A stretch of 64,000 nucleotides of DNA from Photobacterium swingsii (GTDB lineage: Bacteria; Pseudomonadota; Gammaproteobacteria; Enterobacterales; Vibrionaceae), in the NCBI RefSeq assembly GCF_024346715.1, contig NZ_AP024852.1, positions 62,001 to 126,000 on the forward strand. The letters are read 5' to 3'. Shown piece after piece: positions 20,177 to 28,566 of this stretch; positions within the stretch are counted from its first letter, which is position 1, and every line of letters starts with the position of its first letter. The position numbers and the translations under genes are program-made. The notes beneath the pieces were generated by a model, which saw only the letters and a list, made by a program, of their open reading frames with translations, did no database searches and was not told the origin of the DNA.

Positions 20177-20515
20177 ATGATAAGTGGGGATGCATTACTA
20201 CTGGCGCTGTTTATGGTCGCTGTTGTTAACGTTTCTAGGTATGTCAGTACATTACGTACATTACTCGCCATCATGCGTGAGTGCGATCCTCTGCTTTATC
20301 AGCAAGTGGATGGTCGAGGTTTCTTCTCATCTCAAGGCAATGTTAGTAAGCAAATTCGTTTGTTCCACTACATTCGCAGTCAGCAATATCATAAACATCA
20401 TGATCCCGTCTTTATGGCCAAGTGCATCAAAGTGCGTCGGTTATTTATTTTAGCCAGTACCTTTTTGATGGTGTTCTTTATTGCCATTTTTGTTGTTGCT
20501 TATCTTGGTATGTAG
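20177..20515 (+). CDS. uspB: Universal stress protein B
   Basis: UspB is a small inner-membrane protein linked to stationary-phase survival. From the ATG at 20177 (preceded by GGGGG) the protein is 112 residues, like the 111 of E. coli. It has a membrane helix at each end (ALLLALFMVAVVNV and FILASTFLMVFFIAIFVVAYL) around a conserved soluble middle (ECDPLLYQQVDGRGFFSSQG). An upstream start at 20150 is less likely. In E. coli expression depends on RpoS; no promoter could be assigned here. Confidence 0.93.
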   Translation: MISGDALLLALFMVAVVNVSRYVSTLRTLLAIMRECDPLLYQQVDGRGFFSSQGNVSKQIRLFHYIRSQQYHKHHDPVFMAKCIKVRRLFILASTFLMVFFIAIFVVAYLGM

Positions 20516-20624
20516 CGGAAATAGTCAGATCTTCGCCTAACATCACGCGTATTTCTGTTTGCCAATAGTCGTCATTGCGCTTAACTTTACGGCTATTGAA
20601 TGCAAACAGTTATGCTGGTTTTTA

Positions 20625-21722
20625 ATGGAAAAAATGACAACCTGGTGGTTATCGTTAGAGCAAGGGTCTAGTCCTGATTGGCTCTTGAATGTGGGTCTAC
20701 TGCTAACCTTAAGTGCAGTGCTTTGGGGGGCGTGGTGGCTGATCAGTCGTCGTCTTGCCCATGTCGCTACCGCAACAAAATTCATTTGGGATGATGCTCT
20801 TGTTCATGCGGTCCGTCGACCTGTCTCTTGGCTAATTTGGCTTTGGCCCGCGCTGATCTCGATTGGTGTGGTGGTAGAGAATACCAGTCATTATTCCATT
20901 ACCTTTTTGGCTGTGGTCCGCCATCTACTTTTGGTATGGACGCTCATTTGGATCTTACTCCGCTTAATCTCTAATGTTGAAACGGCATTAGCCAGCAATG
21001 CCAAAGATCTCACCACCTTAAATGCCGTGTCTAAAGTGCTGCGCCTGATGGTGATGGTGATCGGCGGTTTGGTGATGATGCAAAACCTCGGGCTCAGTCT
21101 GTCGGGTATTCTGACTTTTGGTGGTGTCGGTGGCTTAGTTGTTGGTATGGCAGCCAAAGATCTGCTGGCCAACTTCTTTGGGGGCTTGATGATTTATTTC
21201 GATCGTCCATTCAAAGTGGGAGATTGGATCCGCAGTCCTGATCGCCAAATTGAAGGCACGGTCGAGCGTATCGGTTTTCGTATGACGGTGATCCGTACCT
21301 TTGATAAGCGCCCTTTGTACGTGCCGAATTCAGTCTTTAGTTCGATCGTGGTAGAAAACCCATCGCGGATGTCGAATCGTCGAATTAAGCAAAAAGTGGG
21401 GCTGCGTTATCAAGATGCTGCGGTTGTTGGTGAGGTGGTGGAAGGGATCAAGCAGATGCTGCGCCAGCACCCTGATATTGATAGCCACCAAACCCTGATT
21501 GTTAGTTTTGATAATTATGGCCCGTCGTCGCTGGATGTGTTGGTGTATACCTTCACCAAAACCGTGAATTGGGTTGAATACAAAGACGTGCAGCAAGATG
21601 TGATGCTCAAGATTGTCGAGATAGTGCATCAGCATGGGGCTGACTTTGCCTTCCCAACCAGTACGGTGCAATTGGGCGATAATGCCTTGATGGCGCTAGA
21701 ATCTTCTTCTTTAAAGGCTTAG
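20625..21722 (+). CDS. MscS-family mechanosensitive ion channel (YnaI-like)
   Basis: This protein of about 365 residues has several N-terminal membrane helices, then the pore-lining TM3 (GILTFGGVGGLVVGMAAKDLLANFFGGLMIYFDRPF) and the beta domain (FKVGDWIRSPDRQIEGTVERIGFRMTVIRTFDKRPLYVPNSVF) that mark the MscS family. Its size and the IEGTVERIGFR stretch resemble E. coli YnaI. It should open in the inner membrane under hypoosmotic shock. The start is uncertain: ATG at 20625 or 20634 both fit, and the longer frame from 20559 is unlikely. Confidence 0.92.
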   Translation: MEKMTTWWLSLEQGSSPDWLLNVGLLLTLSAVLWGAWWLISRRLAHVATATKFIWDDALVHAVRRPVSWLIWLWPALISIGVVVENTSHYSITFLAVVRHLLLVWTLIWILLRLISNVETALASNAKDLTTLNAVSKVLRLMVMVIGGLVMMQNLGLSLSGILTFGGVGGLVVGMAAKDLLANFFGGLMIYFDRPFKVGDWIRSPDRQIEGTVERIGFRMTVIRTFDKRPLYVPNSVFSSIVVENPSRMSNRRIKQKVGLRYQDAAVVGEVVEGIKQMLRQHPDIDSHQTLIVSFDNYGPSSLDVLVYTFTKTVNWVEYKDVQQDVMLKIVEIVHQHGADFAFPTSTVQLGDNALMALESSSLKA

Positions 21723-21853
21723 CTCGGGTCACTTGAAGGCTAAGCGCGTAGGATTGCTGTTGGTATTCGCCGCGTAGGCGGGTAAAATGTGCACAAATGA
21801 GGGATGCTATATTGGCATCCCTTTTTCATTGCGAGAAAAGCAGGTTGAGTAAG

Positions 21854-23041
21854 ATGGCAGAACAGTTTGATGTAGTGATTATAGGTGCGGGTGCCGCAGG
21901 GTTGATGTGTGCTGCTGAAGCAGGCAAACGAGGCCGTTCGGTGCTGGTGGTTGATCACGGCAAAAAACCGGGCCGTAAAATTCTGATCTCAGGTGGTGGT
22001 CGTTGTAATTTCACCAACTATGATGTGGCGGCTAATAACTACGTTTGCCGTAATCCACATTTCGTGAAATCGGCCTTGTCGCAATACACCCAGTGGGATT
22101 TTCTTGCCATGGTTGGCAAGCATGAGATTGCGTTTGAAGAGCGTGATCATGGCCAATTATTTTGCTTGGATTCGGCGAAAGACATCGTAAAAATGTTGCT
22201 GGCTGAGTGTGACTTGCCGACCGTCTCGCAACGTTATCAAGCCGATGTACATGCGATAACGAAGACTGAAACTGGCTTTACCTTGAAAGTGAATACCGAC
22301 ACCATTCACTGCCAATCACTGGTTGTTGCAACCGGTGGTTTGTCGATGCCCAAACTGGGTGCAACCCCATTTGGTTACCAGATTGCTGAACAATTTGGCT
22401 TAAAACGCATCCCTACCACGGCGGGGTTAGTACCATTTACCTTGCATAAAGAAGACAAAGAAGCCTTTGCTGAACTGTCGGGCATTGCGATCCCTGTGGT
22501 GGTTGATGCCCAAGATGGCACCTCATTTAAAGAAAATTTACTCTTTACCCACCGTGGTTTGTCTGGTCCTGTTGTGCTTCAGATCTCTTCATACTGGACC
22601 CCTGGACAAAAAGTGACGGTCGATTTATTGCCAAACGACGATCTCGCCGAAACACTGACGGCAATGCGTGAAGCGCATCCGAATCAAAGCCTGAAAAACT
22701 CACTGTCTCGTTTGTTGCCGAAGCGTTTAATCGAAGTCTTGATTGCGCGTGGCGATCTTGAAGATAAGCCTTTAAAGCAGTTGAACCCGAAAGACATTAC
22801 GGTTTTAGCGGACTATTTCCACCGCTGGTCGATTGCACCAAACGGCACCGAAGGTTACCGCACCGCTGAAGTGACACTAGGTGGTGTTGATACCGATGAG
22901 TTGTCGTCTAAGACGATGGAAGCGAAGCAGGTTTCTGGTTTGTACTTTGTCGGTGAAGTCATGGATGTGAGCGGCTGGCTGGGTGGCTACAACTTCCAGT
23001 GGGCGTGGTCGAGTGGCTATGTGGCAGGACAGTACGCTTAA
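21854..23041 (+). CDS. yhiN: YhiN-family flavoprotein (NAD(P)/FAD-dependent oxidoreductase)
   Basis: The 395-residue protein belongs to the HI0933/YhiN family of flavoproteins. It has the dinucleotide-binding start VVIIGAGAAGLMCAAEAGKRG, the family signature KKPGRKILISGGGRCNFTN, VATGGLSMPKLGATPFGY, and the C-terminal GYNFQWAWSSGYVAG FAD-binding segment. The substrate is unknown in the family. The ATG at 21854 (MAEQFDVV) is chosen because the sequence before it is not conserved. In E. coli yhiN also lies near uspA/uspB. Confidence 0.93.
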   Translation: MAEQFDVVIIGAGAAGLMCAAEAGKRGRSVLVVDHGKKPGRKILISGGGRCNFTNYDVAANNYVCRNPHFVKSALSQYTQWDFLAMVGKHEIAFEERDHGQLFCLDSAKDIVKMLLAECDLPTVSQRYQADVHAITKTETGFTLKVNTDTIHCQSLVVATGGLSMPKLGATPFGYQIAEQFGLKRIPTTAGLVPFTLHKEDKEAFAELSGIAIPVVVDAQDGTSFKENLLFTHRGLSGPVVLQISSYWTPGQKVTVDLLPNDDLAETLTAMREAHPNQSLKNSLSRLLPKRLIEVLIARGDLEDKPLKQLNPKDITVLADYFHRWSIAPNGTEGYRTAEVTLGGVDTDELSSKTMEAKQVSGLYFVGEVMDVSGWLGGYNFQWAWSSGYVAGQYA

Positions 23042-23176
23042 CGTACTTTGCTGTGACTGATAGTGGAACATGCTGCTTTTATCGACGACGTAAAACTCTG
23101 CTATTAGTTAAATTAGCTTCAAAAACAAAGCGTTGAATTTACCGATATCAAGGTGCAATTTTTTCGTATAAAAAGC

Positions 23177-23204
23177 TCGACCTTCATCCAAAAAGGTCTA
23201 TAAT
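23177..23204 (+). promoter_or_regulatory. Candidate sigma-70 promoter for the lipoprotein gene
   Basis: A perfect TATAAT (23199-23204) is preceded by TCGACC with a 16-bp spacer. It lies 44 bp before the lipoprotein start codon. Confidence 0.6.
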
Positions 23205-23247
23205 CCGCCAGCTTTTTTTGCGTTCTAAATAATTGGAGATATCGGTA

Positions 23248-23787
23248 ATGACGAAAGTTGCGCTTAAAGCGGTAGCAATGGCTGTGCTAGCAACATCACT
23301 AACGGGTTGTATTGGTCAAATGGGGACCTCTGCGGCTGTGACAAAACTTAACTTGTCTGCAGTGGATAATCGTTATGGTCGTGCTGGACTGTTTGTATTG
23401 CTAAGCCCGGTATACGGTATTGCGGCAACAGCAGATATGTTCATCTTCAACAGCATTGAATTCTGGACGGGTAAAAACCCAATCACAGGGCGTTCACCTG
23501 CTGTGGTTGATATGCCTGTTGATGCGATTTTCAAAGTAAATAGCAAGCTAGATAAAAGCATGACAACCGCACCATTAGCGAGCGTTCGTCACAGCGATGT
23601 AGATGCTGCGCACTTTGAGCAAATTGATTCCAACACGCTAGATATGCACGTGGCTTACCAAAATGGTGACACAGCGGTATTACGTGGAAAGAAAGTAGAA
23701 GACGGTGTGGATTTCTACCTTGATGGTCAATTCGTAACAACCGTAAGTATGGACGAATTAACACAATACGCGAACAACCTGTCGTAG
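23248..23787 (+). CDS. Outer-membrane-type lipoprotein, DUF3332-like
   Basis: The 179-residue protein has a lipoprotein signal peptide with lipobox LTGC (about residues 18-21), so it should be lipidated. The mature part contains a short hydrophobic patch (AGLFVLLSPVYGIAATADMFIFNSIEFW) and then a mixed beta region (DTAVLRGKKVEDGVDFYLDGQF). It resembles the DUF3332 family of Vibrionaceae, whose function is unknown. The ATG at 23248 is preferred, since GGAG precedes it and the signal peptide then begins correctly. It is flanked by its own promoter and a perfect terminator, so it is a single-gene unit. Confidence 0.85.
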   Translation: MTKVALKAVAMAVLATSLTGCIGQMGTSAAVTKLNLSAVDNRYGRAGLFVLLSPVYGIAATADMFIFNSIEFWTGKNPITGRSPAVVDMPVDAIFKVNSKLDKSMTTAPLASVRHSDVDAAHFEQIDSNTLDMHVAYQNGDTAVLRGKKVEDGVDFYLDGQFVTTVSMDELTQYANNLS

Positions 23788-23801
23788 GTTTCTCGGGTAT
23801 G

Positions 23802-23829
23802 AAAAATGGGCGCTTCGGCGCCCATTTTT
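23802..23829. terminator. Strong bidirectional terminator
   Basis: AAAAATGGGCGC and GCGCCCATTTTT are perfectly complementary around a TTCG tetraloop. It separates the lipoprotein gene from the converging tetR-type gene. Confidence 0.95.
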
Positions 23830-23866
23830 GTCTCTGTGGTTTAGGTTATTAGCTAATAGTGGTTGA

Positions 23867-24439
23867 TTATTCGTGTGCGACAATAGCCTGCCATAATAGG
23901 TCAAACGCATGCTGCTGACATTCGGGGTCGTTGGCATAATCGGGGTATTCAATCAGTAAGCTTGCAGTGGCGAGATACTGGCTATGACAGAAGTTCAGCA
24001 GCATTGGCAGTGGTCGGTCTACCAATTCACCTTGGCGAATGCCCGTTTCAATTAAGGCCATCAGAAAGCTCATGGTGGTGGTCATCATGTCATGTTGTTG
24101 GCGTAGGCTAAAACTTGGGTCACTGGCGATTTGGCGCAAGAATTGAAGCTTGATTGGGTTGTGTTGTGCCCATGTTAGCCCATTATTCCAATAGTGCTGA
24201 ATTTGTTGCTGAAGCGACAAGCTAGGCTCAGCAGGAGGCATAGCTGCGCTGAGCTCTGTCTTAGTCAGCAAATACAAACTATCGACCAGATCTTTTTTGG
24301 TTGCAAAGTGATGAAACAGCGTCCCGTTCGCCACCCCAGCTTGCTGGGCGATCTTTGCGGTGGCGGTAGCTTGGATCCCATGTTCGACAAAGAGCACGAG
24401 AGCGGTATCGAGTAGCTGCTGTTTTTTATGGCTTGCCAT
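23867..24439 (-). CDS. TetR-family transcriptional regulator
   Basis: The 190-residue protein has the N-terminal TetR helix-turn-helix (LFVEHGIQATATAKIAQQAGVANGTLFHHFATKKDLV) and a helical ligand-binding C-terminal domain. It lies 34 bp behind the aldehyde dehydrogenase gene on the same strand with GAGGG before its ATG, so the two form an operon. The perfect 11-bp inverted repeat at the operon promoter is its likely operator, which gives autoregulation. The inducer could be an aldehyde, but this is inference. Confidence 0.92.
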   Translation of the reverse strand: MASHKKQQLLDTALVLFVEHGIQATATAKIAQQAGVANGTLFHHFATKKDLVDSLYLLTKTELSAAMPPAEPSLSLQQQIQHYWNNGLTWAQHNPIKLQFLRQIASDPSFSLRQQHDMMTTTMSFLMALIETGIRQGELVDRPLPMLLNFCHSQYLATASLLIEYPDYANDPECQQHAFDLLWQAIVAHE

Positions 24440-24473
24440 TGATCCCTCAGAGTAATGAGTTTGGGCTTAGAAA

Positions 24474-25970
24474 TTAACGAACAAAAAAGGCTAACATCAA
24501 TTTTTGGATGATGCCGCCGTAGGGTGGGGTCACCAATTTGCCTGTATTGATTTTCCCACGAGTCAGCACGGTTTTGGCTTTAGAGAAGGTTAAAAAACCT
24601 TCATGGCCATGATAGTGCCCCATACCTGAAGGGCCGATCCCACCAAAAGGAGCGTCATCAGCGGCTACCTGAAAAACAGACTCGTTGATGGCCATTCCAC
24701 CGGCGTGAGTCGTGGTTTTTATGCGTTGCTGCAATGCTTGGTCAAAACTCATCAGATAAAACGCGAGTGGGCGCGGTCGCTGTTGGATATATGCCAATGC
24801 GTCATCGATCGAGCGGTATGGCACTATAGGCAAAATAGGGCCGAAGATTTCATCTTGCATTAAGGTCATGCTGTCTTGGGTATCTAACACCAAGTGGGTC
24901 ACCATACGGTGTTTGGCGTCATCACAGGCGTTCTCATGGCACGGAATAATTTGGGCACCTTGCTGCTTTGCATCGGCTAAATATTCGTTCAAACGCTGAT
25001 ATTGGCGTGTGTTGATCACTGAGGTGAAGTCTTTATTGGCCACCCCTTTAGGGTACATTTTATTAAACTGCTTTTTATATTCTTCCACAAAGTCTGCGAC
25101 TTGTTCTTCGGGCACTAAGGCGTAATCAGGCGCAACACAAATTTGACCGCCATTGAGGCTTTTACCAAAGATCATCCGCTCTACTGCTGTTGCCATTGGT
25201 ATATCGGGCGCTATCAATACTGGGGATTTTCCGCCTAACTCTAGTGTGACAGGGGTGAGGTTATCCGCCGCGGCACGCATAACATGACGGCCCACTGTCG
25301 TTGAACCTGTGAAAATTAAATGGTCGAACGCGAGGCGACTGAAGGCCGCAGCAACATCCGCTTCACCCTCAACCACACTGACTTGCTCTGTGGAAAAGGC
25401 TTCGGCTAACAGTGCGGTGATCACGGCATTGGTTTGTGGCGTGAATTCGCTAAGTTTAATCATTGCTCGGTTGCCAGCAGCCAGAGCGGTGATCAATGGC
25501 CCTAGGCTTAACATCACAGGGAAATTCCACGGCACAATAATGCCCACCACACCGAGGGGCTGATAAATCACTTCGACTTTGGCTGGCGCCAGCAATAATC
25601 CCGCATGGCGACGTGAAGGTTTCATCCACTTTTTCAATTGCTTGATGGTGTATTTGATGTTGAGAATGCATGGCAGGACATCACTGATCAGGGTGTCATG
25701 TTTATTGCGTTGGCCAAAGTCTTGGTCAAGCGCATGGCATAGGGCTGTTTTATGATGCAGTAAGGCTTTTTTAAGGGCTTTTAAGTGGTGAATACGCTCG
25801 GCGAGATCGGGGTAAGGAGCGGCATTAAAGGCTTGGCGCTGTCGATCGAGTTGCAGCTGAAGTTGGCTGATATCAGCGTGTTCAACAACTTGATTATCAG
25901 GAGCGGGATGATCAGAAACCATCTTCTCAGAAGCTATGCGCTCGGAAACAGTAGAGTGTGCTGCTGTCAT
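24474..25970 (-). CDS. Coniferyl-aldehyde-dehydrogenase-like NAD(P)+ aldehyde dehydrogenase
   Basis: This protein of about 498 residues belongs to the aldehyde dehydrogenase superfamily and most resembles the coniferyl aldehyde dehydrogenase (CalB) group. It has the conserved IIVPWNFPVMLSLGPLITALAAGN segment, FTGSTTVGRHVM, the general base in ELGGKSPV, the catalytic Cys in NGGQICVAPDY, and the C-terminal INESVFQVAADDAPFGGIGPSGMGHYHG. The start MTAAHSTVSERIAS is supported by AAGGATGAG. The long N-terminal extension of about 60 residues is unusual for the family. Natural substrate is unknown. Confidence 0.88.
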   Translation of the reverse strand: MTAAHSTVSERIASEKMVSDHPAPDNQVVEHADISQLQLQLDRQRQAFNAAPYPDLAERIHHLKALKKALLHHKTALCHALDQDFGQRNKHDTLISDVLPCILNIKYTIKQLKKWMKPSRRHAGLLLAPAKVEVIYQPLGVVGIIVPWNFPVMLSLGPLITALAAGNRAMIKLSEFTPQTNAVITALLAEAFSTEQVSVVEGEADVAAAFSRLAFDHLIFTGSTTVGRHVMRAAADNLTPVTLELGGKSPVLIAPDIPMATAVERMIFGKSLNGGQICVAPDYALVPEEQVADFVEEYKKQFNKMYPKGVANKDFTSVINTRQYQRLNEYLADAKQQGAQIIPCHENACDDAKHRMVTHLVLDTQDSMTLMQDEIFGPILPIVPYRSIDDALAYIQQRPRPLAFYLMSFDQALQQRIKTTTHAGGMAINESVFQVAADDAPFGGIGPSGMGHYHGHEGFLTFSKAKTVLTRGKINTGKLVTPPYGGIIQKLMLAFFVR

Positions 25971-26001
25971 GATCTCATCCTTAATATTATCAATAAAAAC
26001 C

Positions 26002-26025
26002 AAAACCGACTAAATAGTCGGTTTT
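26002..26025. promoter_or_regulatory. TetR-type operator of the aldehyde dehydrogenase operon
   Basis: AAAACCGACTA and TAGTCGGTTTT are perfect 11-bp arms with a 2-bp centre. The site begins right after the -10 box of the promoter and so covers the start of transcription. The ACCGACTA...TAGTCGGT core is typical of TetR-family operators. Confidence 0.8.
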
Positions 26026-26026
26026 A

Positions 26027-26054
26027 AGTATAGGTGATAACTTCCAAGGTGCAA
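26027..26054 (-). promoter_or_regulatory. Sigma-70 promoter of the aldehyde dehydrogenase-tetR operon
   Basis: On the minus strand TTGCAC (-35) and TATACT (-10) are separated by 16 bp and lie directly upstream of the inverted repeat. Confidence 0.75.
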
Positions 26055-26082
26055 GTTAAGGCGATCACAGTTATCACCTTGT

Positions 26083-26682
26083 CTAACGGTGGCTATGTCC
26101 GCTGCGATCGGCATGGAAAACGTCAGAAAATGCAGTGAAATAGCACTGAAGCTGTTCGGCTTGCTGGGGCTCATTTAAGAGTGACAGCAAGGCAATGCCT
26201 GTTTCGCAGGTACAAAGGTTCCCCGCTTGTTGATTGCGACGGAGCTGATATTGAGACAGGGCGGTTGGTGTTAAGCTCAGGCGCGGCAGGTTGGCGAGCC
26301 AAGGGCTTTTACGCACCATTTTTCGTGCTTCTTGCCAAGTTGCATCAAGTAATACAAACAATGGTGTGGTTGTTATTATTGATGTTGATGAGCTTGAGTG
26401 TGCAACAAAAGGCGTGGCAGGGTGTGTGTCGTCAGCAGGGAAAAGCAGCCAAGCTTGATAGGCTGGATCTTCGAGCTTCTCAATTAGCGCTGTTGGTGAA
26501 TTCACGCGATCCCAAATCACTCGCTCACAATGGGGCAAGGTACGCATCATGAGTTCGCCTGTGTTGGTGGCTTTGCGACATTCATTGGGGTGGGTCAGCA
26601 AGACAAAATGAGCGGCACTGGTTAACTTGGGCTCGTGCGAGCAAATACAGTTATGGGTGAAGCCACAGCGTGGGCAAGACAT
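26083..26682 (-). CDS. tapT: tRNA-uridine aminocarboxypropyltransferase (DTW domain)
   Basis: DTW-domain proteins transfer the 3-amino-3-carboxypropyl group of S-adenosylmethionine to U47 in tRNA (acp3U). The protein shows the zinc-type N-terminal motif SCPRCGFTHNCIC, the family motif in LLDATWQEARKM, and the conserved HPNECRKATNTG. With the ATG at 26682 (GGGAA seven bases upstream) it is 199 residues. A TTG at 26733 would add 17 residues. It resembles E. coli TapT (YfiP). A paralogous family member, TuaA-like, cannot be ruled out. Confidence 0.85.
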   Translation of the reverse strand: MSCPRCGFTHNCICSHEPKLTSAAHFVLLTHPNECRKATNTGELMMRTLPHCERVIWDRVNSPTALIEKLEDPAYQAWLLFPADDTHPATPFVAHSSSSTSIITTTPLFVLLDATWQEARKMVRKSPWLANLPRLSLTPTALSQYQLRRNQQAGNLCTCETGIALLSLLNEPQQAEQLQCYFTAFSDVFHADRSGHSHR

Positions 26683-26791
26683 GCGCAAATTCCCGATGGT
26701 ATGGGTGAATAGACAAAGCGGATTGTGCGGCAATCATGCTGTCGCTGCAAGATAGCAACGACAGCGGATGAGGAGTGTCGTTATTTCATGA

Positions 26792-27850
26792 TCACTCGGG
26801 CTGGCGCTGTAGCTGTAAGCCCCCTTCGCCAAGGCTGTATTCATTGCCGTTAATCACTTCATCACGGGCGATTAGACGTGGCCCTTTGGCGGTATTTTCA
26901 AGGGTGTAGGTGCGTTCGCTCAGTAAACGACGGCCTTGGTGTGAGGTCATCATCACTTTGACGCTATCTTCGCTCACTTGCTGCCACAAGCCCTGTTCTT
27001 CGAGTGCAGGCTCATTACTGTCGTATTCATAGCGAGTAATGGCGGAATGATCGGCAAGTAGCGTGAGTGTGGTAGTCAAGCCAGGGGTGTTGGTGGCATC
27101 GGCCGTTGTCTTGTAGTGCCCGACCCAATTCGCCGTCACATCGGTCGCCCCTAAGGTGGCGCAACCTTTGAAGGTTTTTCCTTTCCATGTGAGGTTGGAT
27201 TGCCAACCGTAGAGCGAGCTACTCATGGTGTCATTGCAGTGGCCTTTAGTCAGGATTAGGCGGAAATCCTTGCCTTGATACACTTGTTTACCCGATGTTG
27301 ATTGACGCTGGGTGATGGCTTGTTGCTGATCACTCATCCCCATCTGCGAGAAGATAACCGTATCTTTTTGAATCTTAAGATCCCAGCTAGGCTCCATGCC
27401 AAAGGCATTGGTGTAGTGAGCGCTCATTTGGCAGCCTCCCAGCATTTCCGCCGACAGTAAATTGGTTTGCTTGACCATAAAGCGACCATCGTAATCAGCG
27501 GCAAAGCCATCTTCAGGGGCGGGTTCTAGCATCCCAATGACTTCACCATACATAGGCTCATAGCTGTACGGCGCAATCTCTCTAATTTCATTGTGGTCGC
27601 TAGGTGGGAACACAATCCAATATTGTTTTTGGCTATTGCACGGCTGAATGGAGTAACTCTCATGACCCCAAGTCACCATACCACGCATCATAAAGGCTTG
27701 TACTTTGGCGCTTGGCTGAGCGGTTGAAGCGGTGCTCGCTGTGGTTGGGATTGCGGTAACACCTTGCTGTGAGCTTGGCTGGGAGGAACAACCTGCCAGC
27801 AGTGCAAGCGTTGCAAGTGGCAGCGCCAGTGGGGTCCAAAGCTTCATCAT
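26792..27850 (-). CDS. Lipoprotein with COG3650-like and NlpE-like parts
   Basis: The 352-residue protein has a lipoprotein signal with lipobox LLAGC at about residues 17-21, then a low-complexity Ser/Thr/Ala linker. The next part (GMVTWGHESYSIQPCNSQKQYWIVFP) resembles the OB-type region of NlpE; the middle (NAFGMEPSWDLKI, where the family has GNEPFW-like residues) resembles COG3650; the C-terminal part (GHYKTTADATNTPGLTTTLTLLADHSAITRYEYDSN) resembles the NlpE N-terminal lipocalin-like domain. It may act as an envelope sensor, but function is unproven. Two adjacent ATGs (27850 and 27847) are possible starts. Confidence 0.75.
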   Translation of the reverse strand: MMKLWTPLALPLATLALLAGCSSQPSSQQGVTAIPTTASTASTAQPSAKVQAFMMRGMVTWGHESYSIQPCNSQKQYWIVFPPSDHNEIREIAPYSYEPMYGEVIGMLEPAPEDGFAADYDGRFMVKQTNLLSAEMLGGCQMSAHYTNAFGMEPSWDLKIQKDTVIFSQMGMSDQQQAITQRQSTSGKQVYQGKDFRLILTKGHCNDTMSSSLYGWQSNLTWKGKTFKGCATLGATDVTANWVGHYKTTADATNTPGLTTTLTLLADHSAITRYEYDSNEPALEEQGLWQQVSEDSVKVMMTSHQGRRLLSERTYTLENTAKGPRLIARDEVINGNEYSLGEGGLQLQRQPE

Positions 27851-27966
27851 TTACCTCTTCATCGAGAGTGGTGGAATATAGTATGGTGAGCGTCATGCTC
27901 AGCGGTGTTATGAGCTTACCTGCTATAACACTAGATAACAAAGAACCCCGAACAAAGAGGTCTTCC

Positions 27967-28425
27967 ATGGCGAAATGGCTATTTAAAACAGAACCTGACA
28001 CCTTTTCGATAGACACGTTAAAGCAGCAAAAAGTTTCATGTTGGGAGGGGGTTCGTAATTATCAAGCCCGTAATATGATGCGTGATGCGATCAAAGTGGG
28101 TGATGAGGTTTTTATTTACCATTCTTCGTGTAAAGAGGTGGGTGTGGTGGGCATTGCAACGGTAGTGAAAGAAGCGTATCCCGATCATTTTCAGTTTGAT
28201 CCGCAAAGTCCTTACCATGACCCAAAATCGACACCAGATAACCCACGTTGGATAATGGTTGATATTGCCTACCAACGCCATTTGCGTTTGGTGTCATTAA
28301 AGCGGATGAAGGCCAATCAGGCACTTGCCGAGATGCCTTTAGTGAAGCGAGGCAATCGCTTGAGTATCATGCCAGTGACAGAGGCTGAGTGGGCGGAAAT
28401 ATTGCAGATGACAGGGCAGTTTTAG
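27967..28425 (+). CDS. EVE domain protein
   Basis: The 152-residue protein is a single EVE domain (PUA-like fold), the type known to read modified bases. It begins MAKWLFKTEPDTFSIDTL and contains CWEGVRNYQARNMMRD, GDEVFIYHSSC and PRWIMVDI, the family's conserved segments. AGAGG lies six bases before the ATG; the longer upstream frame is not supported. Its partner is unknown; related proteins recognise modified cytosines or tRNA bases. It is convergent with yigL. Confidence 0.9.
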   Translation: MAKWLFKTEPDTFSIDTLKQQKVSCWEGVRNYQARNMMRDAIKVGDEVFIYHSSCKEVGVVGIATVVKEAYPDHFQFDPQSPYHDPKSTPDNPRWIMVDIAYQRHLRLVSLKRMKANQALAEMPLVKRGNRLSIMPVTEAEWAEILQMTGQF

Positions 28426-28490
28426 GGCGCTTGGTGTTTCGAAACCATGGATGCCCACGCTGAAATGGTAGGGTTTCATTAACGTCGAAA

Positions 28491-28525
28491 TAAAAACGAC
28501 TTTAGTGCAAGCATCTAAAGTCGTT
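28491..28525. terminator. Terminator between EVE gene and yigL
   Basis: AACGACTTTAG and CTAAAGTCGTT are perfect 11-bp arms with a 9-nt loop. The five As before it serve as the U-run for yigL on the minus strand. Confidence 0.85.
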
Positions 28526-28566
28526 ATTCATTATTCATTGTGGCGGCTTACTGTACTACTACAGCC

